Shown here piece by piece: positions 37,640 to 45,525 of a DNA stretch of 64,000 bases. The position numbers and the translations under genes are program-made. Where the stretch lies: the NCBI GenBank assembly GCA_024742305.1, contig JANSYQ010000012.1, positions 1 to 64,000 on the forward strand, read 5' to 3'. Numbering within the stretch: position 1 is the first letter of the stretch; each line of letters begins with the position of its first letter. The stretch comes from a bacterium (GTDB lineage: Bacteria; Bacteroidota; Bacteroidia; Flavobacteriales_D; Crocinitomicaceae). The notes below the pieces were generated by a model. That model had not been told where the DNA came from, did not search any database, and worked only from the letters and a program-made list of their open reading frames with translations.

Positions 37640-38536
37640 ATGATGAAAAACGTACTTTTTGCTCTTTCTTGCTCGGCGGTAATGTCGGCATCAGCGCAGA
37701 TTGAAACGCCGCAACCAAGCCCTGCGGCAGAGGTGAAACAAACGGTGGGACTAACAGAAATCTCTGTGGCCTACTCCCGACCGTCGAAAAAGAAACGTGA
37801 TATTTTCGGATCATTGGTTCCTTTCAACGAGATGTGGAGAACGGGTGCAAACAAAAATACTATGATCACTACCGATAAGATCTTGATTTTCGGTGCTGAC
37901 ACGTTGCAACCAGGGACTTACGCTATTTTCACGAAGCCTTCTCCAGGTGCTTGGGAAGTATATTTCTATACGGATACAGAAAACTGGGGAACACCTGAAA
38001 ACTGGGATGATGAGAAAGTAGCAGCGAAGGTTGCTGGTCTTACTTATGCTATGAATGATGTTACTGAGACATTCACGATTGGATTTGAAAACCTTACATC
38101 GAAAGGTGCCGATTTGACATTGGCTTGGGACAAAACGAAAGTGTCAGTTCCATTCAAAGTGAATACGGAAGCCCAGGTAACAGCTGCGATTGACCAAGTG
38201 ATGAGCGGACCAACTGCTGGAGATTATTACCGCGCAGCCAACTATTACTTGGAAGAAAAGAAAGACATGAACCAAGCGTTGACTTGGGTGAATAAGTCGA
38301 TTGAAATGGACGGAGGTGAAGGAAAGTTTTGGGTACTTCGTCGTAAAGCTTTGATTCAAGCCGAATTGGGAGATTACAAGGCAGCTATTGAAACAGCAAA
38401 GAAATCGAAAGAAGGTGCTGAAAAAGCAGGATACGACAACTACATCAAAATGAATGAGGAGTCTATCGCAGAATGGTCAAAAATGGTGAAAGGAACATCA
38501 GGAAGTAAGCCACAACGCGAAAAAGCACGCATGTAA
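37640..38536 (+). CDS. DUF2911 domain protein with TPR-like C-terminus
   Basis: 298 aa from the ATG at 37640; the track start lies inside the PIG-L gene. A signal peptide ends near residue 18 (VMSASAQ). Residues about 20-165 are DUF2911, recognisable by SVAYSRPSKKKRDIFGSLVPFNEMWRTGANKNT. The C-terminal ~100 residues form two or more TPR-like helical hairpins (DYYRAANYYLEEKKDMNQALTWVNKSI). The family is common in Bacteroidota and has no known function. It is followed by a terminator. Confidence 0.87.
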   Translation: MMKNVLFALSCSAVMSASAQIETPQPSPAAEVKQTVGLTEISVAYSRPSKKKRDIFGSLVPFNEMWRTGANKNTMITTDKILIFGADTLQPGTYAIFTKPSPGAWEVYFYTDTENWGTPENWDDEKVAAKVAGLTYAMNDVTETFTIGFENLTSKGADLTLAWDKTKVSVPFKVNTEAQVTAAIDQVMSGPTAGDYYRAANYYLEEKKDMNQALTWVNKSIEMDGGEGKFWVLRRKALIQAELGDYKAAIETAKKSKEGAEKAGYDNYIKMNEESIAEWSKMVKGTSGSKPQREKARM

Positions 38537-38558
38537 TTCTTTACAACAACATTTACAT

Positions 38559-38590
38559 AAGGTCGGCAATTGTTTGTCGGCCTTTTTTTG
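38559..38590 (+). terminator. Terminator of the DUF2911 gene
   Basis: GGTCGGC pairs with GTCGGCC (two G-U pairs) and is followed by T7. Confidence 0.7.
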
Positions 38591-38677
38591 TGGATTGGGC
38601 TTGTTGGAAAAGTTAAAGAGAATGTAGTGGCTTGACTGATTGGTATGACGGATGAAGAAGATTAATGACCTCAAATG

Positions 38678-38744
38678 AAAAAGCCCCGCATCTCGACTCC
38701 GCATTGCTTCTTGAAAGCAATGCTCGATGACCTCGGGGCTTTTT
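38678..38744. terminator. Bidirectional terminator with the full terminator-associated repeat in its loop
   Basis: AAAAAGCCCCG (38678-38688) pairs with CGGGGCTTTTT (38734-38744). The loop carries a second perfect hairpin, GCATTGCTT/AAGCAATGC (38701-38723), flanked by TCTCGACTCC and TCGATGA. The loop matches the element at 3381-3430. It ends the thioredoxin gene on the minus strand. Confidence 0.85.
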
Positions 38745-38766
38745 TCTTTGTCTAGTTTTATGTGTC

Positions 38767-39234
38767 TTATATCACTGACTTCGCTAATGCAATCAATTGG
38801 TCACTTGTTTTCATACCAACGGCTTGTTTTACAAGTCTTCCGTTTCCATCGATGATCAACAAAGTTGGATATGCTGCAACGCGGTATTTACGGGCAATCA
38901 TTGGACCATCAGCATCTTTTTCCATTTCTACCTTGATGTTGATGAAGTTTTTATTGAACACATCCCCTACTTTGGGATCTTTGAAAGAAGTTGCCGCCAT
39001 GCGCTTACAAGGTCCACACCAGTCCGTATACGCATCAATGAAAATCAACTTTCCTGATTTCTTTGCCTCTTTCATTGCATCTTCCAACGATTTCTTTTTA
39101 AAAGAAATCCCCGGCGAAGGTGCCAATTTACCTGATTTATCGTAGGTAGCATGACCTGAATCCGAAGAGCAAGTTGAGCTCATGAATGCAAGCGATAAAA
39201 ATCCGACACCTACTAATGCAATTAATTTTCTCAT
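38767..39234 (-). CDS. Thioredoxin-family protein, exported
   Basis: 155 aa from the ATG at 39234 (the track start adds 21 residues). An N-terminal hydrophobic segment ends in FMSSTCSSDSG, a possible but imperfect lipobox, so it is periplasmic and perhaps lipid-anchored. The thioredoxin domain covers about 45-155, with the active site DWCGPCKRM (Cys73, Cys76) and the cis-Pro in AAYPTLLI. It is likely a thiol-disulfide reductase in the envelope; the electron donor is not in the window. Confidence 0.9.
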   Translation of the reverse strand: MRKLIALVGVGFLSLAFMSSTCSSDSGHATYDKSGKLAPSPGISFKKKSLEDAMKEAKKSGKLIFIDAYTDWCGPCKRMAATSFKDPKVGDVFNKNFINIKVEMEKDADGPMIARKYRVAAYPTLLIIDGNGRLVKQAVGMKTSDQLIALAKSVI

Positions 39235-39370
39235 TTGTGTTGTTTTTCGTTCTACGTTTGAACTTTGGTTCGTTAAAGTAAGTATTACCTTACACATCTA
39301 CAAGACGATTGCAAAGGCAAACTTGTAAAGCAATTGTTGTTACCTTTAAATCAAATTCCATTCCAAAAGC

Positions 39371-40378
39371 ATGCAATTGCAGTTCCATACCGATGATTCT
39401 TCCATTCAGGACGCTGTACACTCCTTTATTAATCAATGGAGTAACGATGACGATTTCTTGCATGTGAAGACTTCAGGCTCTACCGGTACTCCCAAAACCA
39501 TCCGAATCTTGAAACTGCATGCTCGTTCCTCTGCGAGAATGACAGGGTCGTATTTAGGTTTGTACACTGGACAAAATGCCCTTCTCTGTCTCTCTCCTGA
39601 CACTATTGCGGGAAAAATGATGATTGTTCGCGCGCTCGAATGGAACCTTAACTTGCATGTCGTATCGCCTTCCGCAAATCCGTTTAAAAATATAACGCAA
39701 CCCATGCATTTCGTTGCAATGGTACCCTATCAGACGCAGCGAGTAATTGAAGAGAATCCTGAGGTATTTCACAATAAAATGCAGCTGATTATTGGTGGAG
39801 GACCGATTCCCGCTGGATTAGAGAGTAAAATTCGGAGGTTACCGTGTCAGTCCTATCATACTTTTGGAATGACGGAGACCATCTCACACATCGCTTTACG
39901 TAACCTCTCCAAGAAAAATTCAAAGTTTCGGTTATTAAATGGAGTTTCTGCGGGTATTGAAAACGGCAAACTACAAATTTCAGCACCGCATTTGGGTGTG
40001 GATAACATCGTGACCAACGACTGCGTTACCTTCCATGGACCACGCGAGTTTGAATGGCACGGAAGATTGGACTTCGTGATCAACAGCGGAGGGGTCAAAA
40101 TTCACCCGGAAGAAGTAGAAAAACGTCTAGCTCCGTTATTCGACGTAAATTTTTTCGTGATTGGAATTCCCGATCAACAGCTGGGAGAGCGACTTGTTTT
40201 GTGCGTAGAATCTTCCCCGATGACCATACATAAAACTCAATTAGAAGAACTTTTGCCCAAATATCACGTACCCTCGAAGGTGTTTTTCTACCAAAAGTTT
40301 ATCTATACAAAAAGTGATAAAATCAATCGTTTGGCGACATTAGCCGATGAAGAGCGACATGAAGAGCCGATATTATAA
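39371..40378 (+). CDS. menE: o-Succinylbenzoate--CoA ligase (AMP-binding enzyme)
   Basis: 335 aa, an ANL-superfamily adenylating enzyme. The P-loop is TSGSTGTPKTIRI near residue 36, GMTETISHIALR near 165 is the A5 motif, DFVINSGGVKIHPEEVE near 240 is the A8 hinge, and KSDKINR at the C-terminus holds the adenylating Lys. The short length fits the compact MenE of Bacteroidota, which acts in menaquinone synthesis by activating o-succinylbenzoate. No other men gene is adjacent, so the assignment rests on size and motifs. Its end overlaps the next gene by about 20-30 bp. Confidence 0.82.
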   Translation: MQLQFHTDDSSIQDAVHSFINQWSNDDDFLHVKTSGSTGTPKTIRILKLHARSSARMTGSYLGLYTGQNALLCLSPDTIAGKMMIVRALEWNLNLHVVSPSANPFKNITQPMHFVAMVPYQTQRVIEENPEVFHNKMQLIIGGGPIPAGLESKIRRLPCQSYHTFGMTETISHIALRNLSKKNSKFRLLNGVSAGIENGKLQISAPHLGVDNIVTNDCVTFHGPREFEWHGRLDFVINSGGVKIHPEEVEKRLAPLFDVNFFVIGIPDQQLGERLVLCVESSPMTIHKTQLEELLPKYHVPSKVFFYQKFIYTKSDKINRLATLADEERHEEPIL

Positions 40379-41225
40379 AATATTAGGTCTACCCGACAAC
40401 GCTCCGCTATCCGATGTGCGAAAACAATATCGCAGGTTGGTGATGCAATATCACCCTGATAAAAATCCATCGCCTGATGCACAGCGCAGATTCATCGAAA
40501 TAAAAGATGCCTACGAAGTTTTAACAGGAAAAAAAGCGGCTCCGGTTCAACGCCTCACGAAAAGAAAATCTTCGAGAAGTTCGTCTCCTTCGCAGAGTAA
40601 CTCGGATGCAGAGCAGGCAAGACGAGCAAAGGAGGCTCAAATGCGATATGAGGAGCAAAAATTGCGAGAGTATCTTGAAAACGAGCTTTACTTTCGGAAA
40701 CTTACGAGTGGCTGGCGCTGGAAACTCATGAAATCTTCAGCCATATTGGGAATTATTGTAGCCTTTGCCATGTCAATTGACCTACTCCTTCCCCATCATT
40801 ATTCTGACGATATGATTACCGCGTTCAATTCTAACTCGGCCTTTGGAATTGGTGGAAAACGGGTGAGCTTGATTCAAACAGAGGACAGCGGAAAATTTTG
40901 GATCGAACGCTTCAATTCACAGTTGTATTATGGAAATCATGAAATCTTGGTGGAGTCTAGTTGGATCTTCCACAACCCGATACGTATTCAAAAGCAAGAC
41001 AAAACAGCTACCTATGGTTATCCTATTAACTTCAATATTTTCCGATTGAGTTTTATTATCATTCCGCTCCTGCTGCTCCCCGCTTTTGTCTTGTACTACA
41101 AAAGACGAAAAATCTCATTTACTGTACTTTACCAGTTTTGTATGTACGGTGTAAATGGATTGATGCTTATTATTCTTGTTTCCGGGGATCGCTGGGCACA
41201 TTTGTTAACGTTCGGATTTCTCTGA
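40347..41225 (+). CDS. Membrane-anchored J-domain protein
   Basis: 292 aa if started at the ATG 40347; the ATG at 40359 is equally good and gives 288 aa. Residues about 8-68 are a J domain with the HPD motif (MQYHPDKNPSPD), which stimulates DnaK ATPase. A basic, Ser-rich linker follows. About three membrane helices come next (about 130-150, 232-252 and 262-285), with a soluble stretch between the first and second. It lacks the G/F and zinc regions of DnaJ, so it is a class C J-protein, probably recruiting DnaK to the membrane. It overlaps the menE 3' end. Confidence 0.85.
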   Translation: MKSDMKSRYYKILGLPDNAPLSDVRKQYRRLVMQYHPDKNPSPDAQRRFIEIKDAYEVLTGKKAAPVQRLTKRKSSRSSSPSQSNSDAEQARRAKEAQMRYEEQKLREYLENELYFRKLTSGWRWKLMKSSAILGIIVAFAMSIDLLLPHHYSDDMITAFNSNSAFGIGGKRVSLIQTEDSGKFWIERFNSQLYYGNHEILVESSWIFHNPIRIQKQDKTATYGYPINFNIFRLSFIIIPLLLLPAFVLYYKRRKISFTVLYQFCMYGVNGLMLIILVSGDRWAHLLTFGFL

Positions 41226-41235
41226 TTGGATTGTG

Positions 41236-41243
41236 TATATTTG
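41236..41243 (+). promoter_or_regulatory. -7 element of the DUF4293 gene
   Basis: TATATTTG matches TAnnTTTG exactly and gives a leader of about 16 nt before the ATG at 41264. Confidence 0.55.
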
Positions 41244-41263
41244 AATTCGATAGTTTTATTAAT

Positions 41264-41890
41264 ATGTTACAACGACCACAAACCTTAGTCTTTATCGCCG
41301 CAGCGATTCTTTGTTTTATTACGGCATACGTTCCATTAGTGGGTTACTCTTCTGATTACTCAGAACTACCTGACGATGTGCAAAAACGAGTGACTGAATC
41401 CAATCCTCAAATTGTTGTAAAAGCATCAGGTTTGGACTACCAAATGAACAAGCCAAGTGAACCGAAACTATCTGATGAGGAGTTTGAAAAGGGCATGAAG
41501 AAAGTGAATGAGCAGTTGGATGAGGAGGTTGAAAAGCGCGATCTTGGCATCATTTTCATGTTTGGTACTGCTGGATGTATTCTACTGGGATTGAGCATTA
41601 TTGGACTCATATTCTTGTTTAAAAGACGCCGACTTCAAATCCGTTTTGGAGTGGTGTTGGTATTATTGACGCTTCTAGTTACCACCGGTGTATTCATCGC
41701 TTCGAAAGTTGCGCTAGATGCTATGGTAGAACTGGAGTTACTTCCTACTCGCATGAGTGATGTAGAATTGGTCACTACTTACAAACTGGGCTTCTTTTTG
41801 TTGCCTGCGATTGCCGTGTTACTGCTTGTTGGAGTGATTTTGGTACGCAAGGATGACAATCTCGTAAAAAGCCTTGATCGACTTCGTTAA
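41264..41890 (+). CDS. DUF4293 family membrane protein
   Basis: 208 aa from the ATG at 41264; the track start lies inside the J-protein gene. MLQRPQTLVFIAAAILCF is the family N-terminus. Four membrane helices (about 7-26, 103-125, 133-153, 175-197) with a charged, Glu/Lys-rich loop after the first. DUF4293 is a conserved Bacteroidota protein of unknown function. It converges with smpB with no spacer. Confidence 0.85.
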   Translation: MLQRPQTLVFIAAAILCFITAYVPLVGYSSDYSELPDDVQKRVTESNPQIVVKASGLDYQMNKPSEPKLSDEEFEKGMKKVNEQLDEEVEKRDLGIIFMFGTAGCILLGLSIIGLIFLFKRRRLQIRFGVVLVLLTLLVTTGVFIASKVALDAMVELELLPTRMSDVELVTTYKLGFFLLPAIAVLLLVGVILVRKDDNLVKSLDRLR

Positions 41891-42346
41891 TTAATTGTAG
41901 GATTTCATGGCTCTGTCCATGGCACGTTTGTCGTCTTTCTCCTTAAGGTCCTGACGTTTGTCGTGGAGCTTTTTACCTTGAGCAGTAGCAATTTCGAGTT
42001 TTGCCCACCCCTTTTCGGAAATAAACATGCGCAACGGAACTAAGGCATTCCCCTTCACCTTCAGGAACTTTTCAATCTTATTGATTTCCTTTCGGTTCAA
42101 CAATAATTTTCTATCGCCTCGAGGCTTGTGATTGTAATAGGAGCCGTTTTCATACGCGGCAATGTGCATGTTGCGGATGAACACCTCTCCATCTTGAAAA
42201 ACACAGTAGGCCTCAACAATACTCGCCTTGCTGTTCCTTATACTTTTAATCTCAGTACCAGTCAATTGCATGCCCGCAACGAATTTATCAATCAAATGAT
42301 ATTCGAAGCGTGCCTTCTTGTTCTGTATGTTGATTTGATTTTTCAT
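41891..42346 (-). CDS. smpB: SsrA-binding protein
   Basis: 151 aa from the ATG at 42346 (the track adds 7 residues). It binds tmRNA and delivers it to stalled ribosomes in trans-translation. IQNKKARFEYHLIDKFVAGMQLTGTEIKSIR is the family N-terminus, and the C-terminal tail KKLHDKRQDLKEKDDKRAMDRAM is the Lys/Arg-rich segment that enters the mRNA channel. The ssrA gene is not in the window. It is divergent from recR, and a TACTTTTG element on the minus strand (42365-42372) lies just upstream. Confidence 0.96.
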   Translation of the reverse strand: MKNQINIQNKKARFEYHLIDKFVAGMQLTGTEIKSIRNSKASIVEAYCVFQDGEVFIRNMHIAAYENGSYYNHKPRGDRKLLLNRKEINKIEKFLKVKGNALVPLRMFISEKGWAKLEIATAQGKKLHDKRQDLKEKDDKRAMDRAMKSYN

Positions 42347-42364
42347 GTTCACGACGGTACTGTG

Positions 42365-42372
42365 CAAAAGTA
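42365..42372 (-). promoter_or_regulatory. -7 element of smpB
   Basis: On the minus strand TACTTTTG matches TAnnTTTG, giving a leader of about 15 nt. Confidence 0.5.
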
Positions 42373-42407
42373 ATCAATCACTGCGACTTGCATCTTTCTT
42401 TTATCGG

Positions 42408-42415
42408 TACTTTTG
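42408..42415 (+). promoter_or_regulatory. -7 element of recR, probably leaderless
   Basis: TACTTTTG matches TAnnTTTG, with a TTG 17 bp upstream (42388-42390). It ends four bases before the GTG start codon. Confidence 0.55.
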
Positions 42416-42419
42416 AGGT

Positions 42420-43025
42420 GTGAAAGTTCCTTCCAAGCACATTGAATCAGCTGTAGACCAAATTGCCTCACTCCCAGGAATTGGCCGTAGAACGGCATTA
42501 CGACTGGTTTTGAACTTATTGCAGCGATCTGAAGATGAAGTTCAGGCTTTTTCCGATGCTTTTACTGAAATGAAAGCCAATGTGCATCAATGTAAAACCT
42601 GTGGCAACATCTCAGATTTAGAGGTATGTTCTATTTGTCTTGATACTAGAAGAGATGAAACTACCATTTGTGTGGTGGAAGATATTCGCGACATTCTCGC
42701 CATAGAAGCCACCGAATCCTACAAAGGGAGATATCATGTATTGGGAGGAATTATTTCACCAATGGACGGCGTCGGTCCGTCTGATTTGAACATTCAAACA
42801 TTGATTGAACGCGTTTCAAAGGGCAACATCCATGAGGTAATTTTTGCATTGAGCCCCACTATGGAGGGAGATACAACGAATTATTACATCTACAAAAAAA
42901 TCAGAGAATTCGAAATTACGGTGTCAACTTTATCACGCGGAGTTTCCGTGGGATCTGAGCTTCAATACGCGGATGAAGTCACTTTGAGTCGTTCACTACT
43001 CCATCGTCAACCGTTTAAAATGTAA
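42420..43025 (+). CDS. recR: Recombination protein RecR
   Basis: 201 aa, starting with GTG at 42420. It works with RecF/RecO to load RecA onto gapped DNA. A helix-hairpin-helix (LPGIGRRTALRLVLNLL) is followed by a zinc finger with Cys58, Cys61, Cys70 and Cys73 and a Toprim domain from about residue 81 (ICVVEDIRDILAIE). The length is standard. The -7 element ends four bases before the start codon, suggesting leaderless translation. Confidence 0.96.
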   Translation: MKVPSKHIESAVDQIASLPGIGRRTALRLVLNLLQRSEDEVQAFSDAFTEMKANVHQCKTCGNISDLEVCSICLDTRRDETTICVVEDIRDILAIEATESYKGRYHVLGGIISPMDGVGPSDLNIQTLIERVSKGNIHEVIFALSPTMEGDTTNYYIYKKIREFEITVSTLSRGVSVGSELQYADEVTLSRSLLHRQPFKM

Positions 43026-43130
43026 TTCGTTTCCATACTTCCATGTGGATAACATTGTCATACTCAAATTAATTTCAGGTTAGTCTTCTTGCTATTTTTA
43101 GCAGTGAGTATTCATTTAAACCTAAACAAA

Positions 43131-43499
43131 ATGTGGAAAGAATTTAAAGAGTTTATTTCACGAGGTAATGTAATCGACTTAGCGGTTGCCCTTGTGATTG
43201 GTGGGGCGTTTACCTTGATTGTGAAGTCGTTGGTGAACGACATCGTGATGCCAATAATTGGTTCATTCTTAGGTGAATCCTTTGCCTCGATGTCCCACAC
43301 AATCAACGGCGTGGATGTTAAGTACGGACTGTTCATTCAAGCCATTGTAAATTTCTTCGTTATCGCATTTGCTGTATTCATGGTAATTAAGGCAATTAAT
43401 AAGATGAAGAAAAAGAAAGAAGAGGCTCCTGCAGCGCCTCCGGCTCCAACGAAGGATCAGGAATTATTAACGGAAATCCGCGACCTATTGAAGAAATAA
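43131..43499 (+). CDS. mscL: Large-conductance mechanosensitive channel
   Basis: 122 aa from the ATG at 43131; the track GTG/TTG-type start at 43089 adds 14 residues. It is a pentameric pore that releases solutes under strong hypo-osmotic shock. FKEFISRGNVIDLAVALVIGGAFTLIVKSLVNDIVMPIIG is the conserved TM1, and the second helix spans about 70-92. A Pro/Ala linker and a C-terminal coiled coil (TKDQELLTEIRDLLKK) complete it. A second osmotic valve (MscS type) is at 30646. A terminator follows. Confidence 0.96.
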   Translation: MWKEFKEFISRGNVIDLAVALVIGGAFTLIVKSLVNDIVMPIIGSFLGESFASMSHTINGVDVKYGLFIQAIVNFFVIAFAVFMVIKAINKMKKKKEEAPAAPPAPTKDQELLTEIRDLLKK

Positions 43500-43519
43500 C
43501 AGTTTCGCAACATAAAAAT

Positions 43520-43549
43520 AAAGAATCGGGATTGCTCGGTTCTTTTTTT
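43520..43549 (+). terminator. Terminator of mscL
   Basis: AAGAATCG pairs with CGGTTCTT (one G-U) and T7 follows. Confidence 0.7.
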
Positions 43550-43619
43550 GTGCCTAGATTTGACGCGTACTATTTTTTAAGTATATTGCTAATATTAATA
43601 CATTCTCTCACAATCTGAT

Positions 43620-44249
43620 ATGACCAATATTTTTGTGGCAAAGCTCGACTTCGGTGTAAGCGATGAAGCCCTGAAATCCCTATTCGAAAACTACGGAACA
43701 GTAGTTAAGTGTCACATTGCCAAGGATCGTGAAACAGGAAATCCTCGTGGTTTTGCTTTTGTTGAAATGGGTACTACGGAAGAAGCTCAAGAAGCCATTC
43801 GTGCACTCGACGGTCATGCAATAAACGGAAGAAACATGGTGGTAAAACTCGCCGAAGACAGAAGCGGCGGAAACAAACCTCGACCTTCCGGGCCTCCAAG
43901 AGATCGCAATCAACAACGTGATTCACGTCCACCTCAAAGAGACGCGCGACCGCCACGAGCAGATAGTGCGGATGGACGTCCACCTAAAACCGACGACTTC
44001 AAAGCGCCAATTGCCCCGCGAGATGACGATGATAGTTCGGATTCATCAACAGTGGAAAAAACATCGAAGCGAGGAAAGAATAAAAAGAAGAAGTCGAGCG
44101 ATAAGCCGGAAAATCGCGAGTTCAAAATGTCTGCCTACAAGAAAAGTGGCAAAAAGCCCCGCGTAGAGTTTGAAGATGATGATGATTGGGAGTTGGAACT
44201 TCTAAAGCAAAAGCGTCGGGGTTGGACCGAAGACGACGAAGACATGTAA
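43620..44249 (+). CDS. RRM-domain RNA-binding protein with charged tail
   Basis: 209 aa. Residues 2-80 are a single RNA-recognition motif with RNP2 (IFVAKL) and RNP1 (RGFAFVEM). Residues 83-209 are disordered: an Arg/Pro-rich part (RPPQRDARPPRADSADGRPP), a Lys/Ser segment, then an acidic end (EFEDDDDWELELLKQ). Bacteroidota commonly encode small RRM proteins proposed to act in post-transcriptional regulation, as they usually lack Hfq. The long tail is unlike the ~90-aa minimal forms. Confidence 0.9.
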   Translation: MTNIFVAKLDFGVSDEALKSLFENYGTVVKCHIAKDRETGNPRGFAFVEMGTTEEAQEAIRALDGHAINGRNMVVKLAEDRSGGNKPRPSGPPRDRNQQRDSRPPQRDARPPRADSADGRPPKTDDFKAPIAPRDDDDSSDSSTVEKTSKRGKNKKKKSSDKPENREFKMSAYKKSGKKPRVEFEDDDDWELELLKQKRRGWTEDDEDM

Positions 44250-44326
44250 CCAAATCAACGTATCGGATTATAACTGTAGGACTTTTATAAAGTACCTATA
44301 CTTCCTGTACGTTGGTGGCGTGACTT

Positions 44327-44791
44327 TTAGGGCATTGAATGAAAATTCGGGTTACGCCACCCAACGTTCTCTCGCTTTAACCACATTTCCCGAAATTCTT
44401 TTCTTTCAATGGGATGGTCAAAGTTGTAGCTCACGCGTAAAATCCACTCAATGCATTCCCTTACCTCACTACATGTTCCACTGTATTTCTCGAAGTAACC
44501 CAACGCTCCTTTTTTGTAAGCTTTTAGCTTCACACTAACGTCTTCCTGTCCTGAAACCAGCAGAATTTCGGCGTTTACTCCCTTCTTTTCCATTTGATGA
44601 ATCATTTCCAAACCCGTCGATTGTTCTAGGTGGTAATCAAGAATGATAATATTTGGAGGCGTTTCAAGTGCTTTCAAAAAATTGCGTTCCGTTTTGAAGT
44701 GCTTCACTTCATCCACAATAGCCTCCAACTCCTTTTTCAAGCAGCGCCCAAAATAGAGATCGTCGTCAAGAATAAATAATGATGTACTCAT
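44327..44791 (-). CDS. Single-domain response regulator (orphan)
   Basis: 154 aa. A receiver domain covers about 4-125, with the acidic cluster DDD at 9-11, the phosphoacceptor Asp52 in IIILDYHL, and the switch residues Ser80 (LVSGQE) and Lys (YFEK). The C-terminal ~30 residues are basic and aromatic without a known output domain. No histidine kinase is adjacent. It is convergent with the RRM gene. Confidence 0.87.
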   Translation of the reverse strand: MSTSLFILDDDLYFGRCLKKELEAIVDEVKHFKTERNFLKALETPPNIIILDYHLEQSTGLEMIHQMEKKGVNAEILLVSGQEDVSVKLKAYKKGALGYFEKYSGTCSEVRECIEWILRVSYNFDHPIERKEFREMWLKRENVGWRNPNFHSMP

Positions 44792-44977
44792 GTCAGTGGT
44801 AAAGCGAAATCAGTGCCGAAGGCTCTAAAGCATTGTTTTACAAGACATAAACTTCTCGTCAAAAACTAAAAAGTCATCAATTTGAAATCGTTTGTTTTCA
44901 TTTTGAAAAAATTTAAAAAAAAATTCCAACCCTTTGAAAACTCGATACATCTACCCTTTGAACGAAACACAAAAACT

Positions 44978-45427
44978 ATGAGAAAGTTATTTTATTTACC
45001 AGTGATCCTAGTAGGAGCAACAATGCTGATTGCTTCTTGTAACAAGTACGACAACGGTGGAAGCAAAGCTCGTGCCGAGAAAAACATCAAAAAGACTTGG
45101 AAACTTGAGGCATATTACCTTGACGGAGTCGATCAAACGCAGAATCTGTTGATTAGTAACTTCATAGAAACTTTCAACGATGATGGTACCTACACGCGTA
45201 ATTACACGGATGGAAGTGGTGACCAGCAGGAAGACTTGGGCAATTGGGTATTAGACAACGAAAAGTCAACTATCAACGTTTCAGGAACGGGAAGCTATGA
45301 ATTGACCAATGAAACTTCGACGGTTTCGGCATCCGATTACATCATTCTCAAATTAAAGAAAGATGAGTTATGGTACCAGTTTACTAATGGTGGAAGCACA
45401 CACGAATTTCATCTAATACCCAATTAA
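44978..45427 (+). CDS. Lipocalin-like lipoprotein
   Basis: 149 aa from the ATG at 44978. MLIASCNKYD is a lipobox. The mature part has the lipocalin-like pattern of small Bacteroidota lipoproteins: KTWKLEAYYLDGVDQT at the start, then FNDDGTYTRNY, GNWVLDNEKSTINV and LWYQFTNGGSTHEFHL, all short beta strands. The ligand is unknown. It is the first of two lipoprotein genes leading into the sigma/anti-sigma pair. Confidence 0.78.
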   Translation: MRKLFYLPVILVGATMLIASCNKYDNGGSKARAEKNIKKTWKLEAYYLDGVDQTQNLLISNFIETFNDDGTYTRNYTDGSGDQQEDLGNWVLDNEKSTINVSGTGSYELTNETSTVSASDYIILKLKKDELWYQFTNGGSTHEFHLIPN

Positions 45428-45525
45428 AAAGGAGTCAAAACAATGAGAATTCCTAAATTGAGGTTTATTCGACGGGCGCACTCCAGCAAAAGAAGCGTTT
45501 GTGTAGAAAAAGTAATTTTTTGAAT

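Noticed and set aside
43044-43052. Perfect DnaA box on the minus strand before mscL
   Set aside because: A 9-base match is expected about once by chance in two such windows; there is no cluster here and no origin-like gene order.
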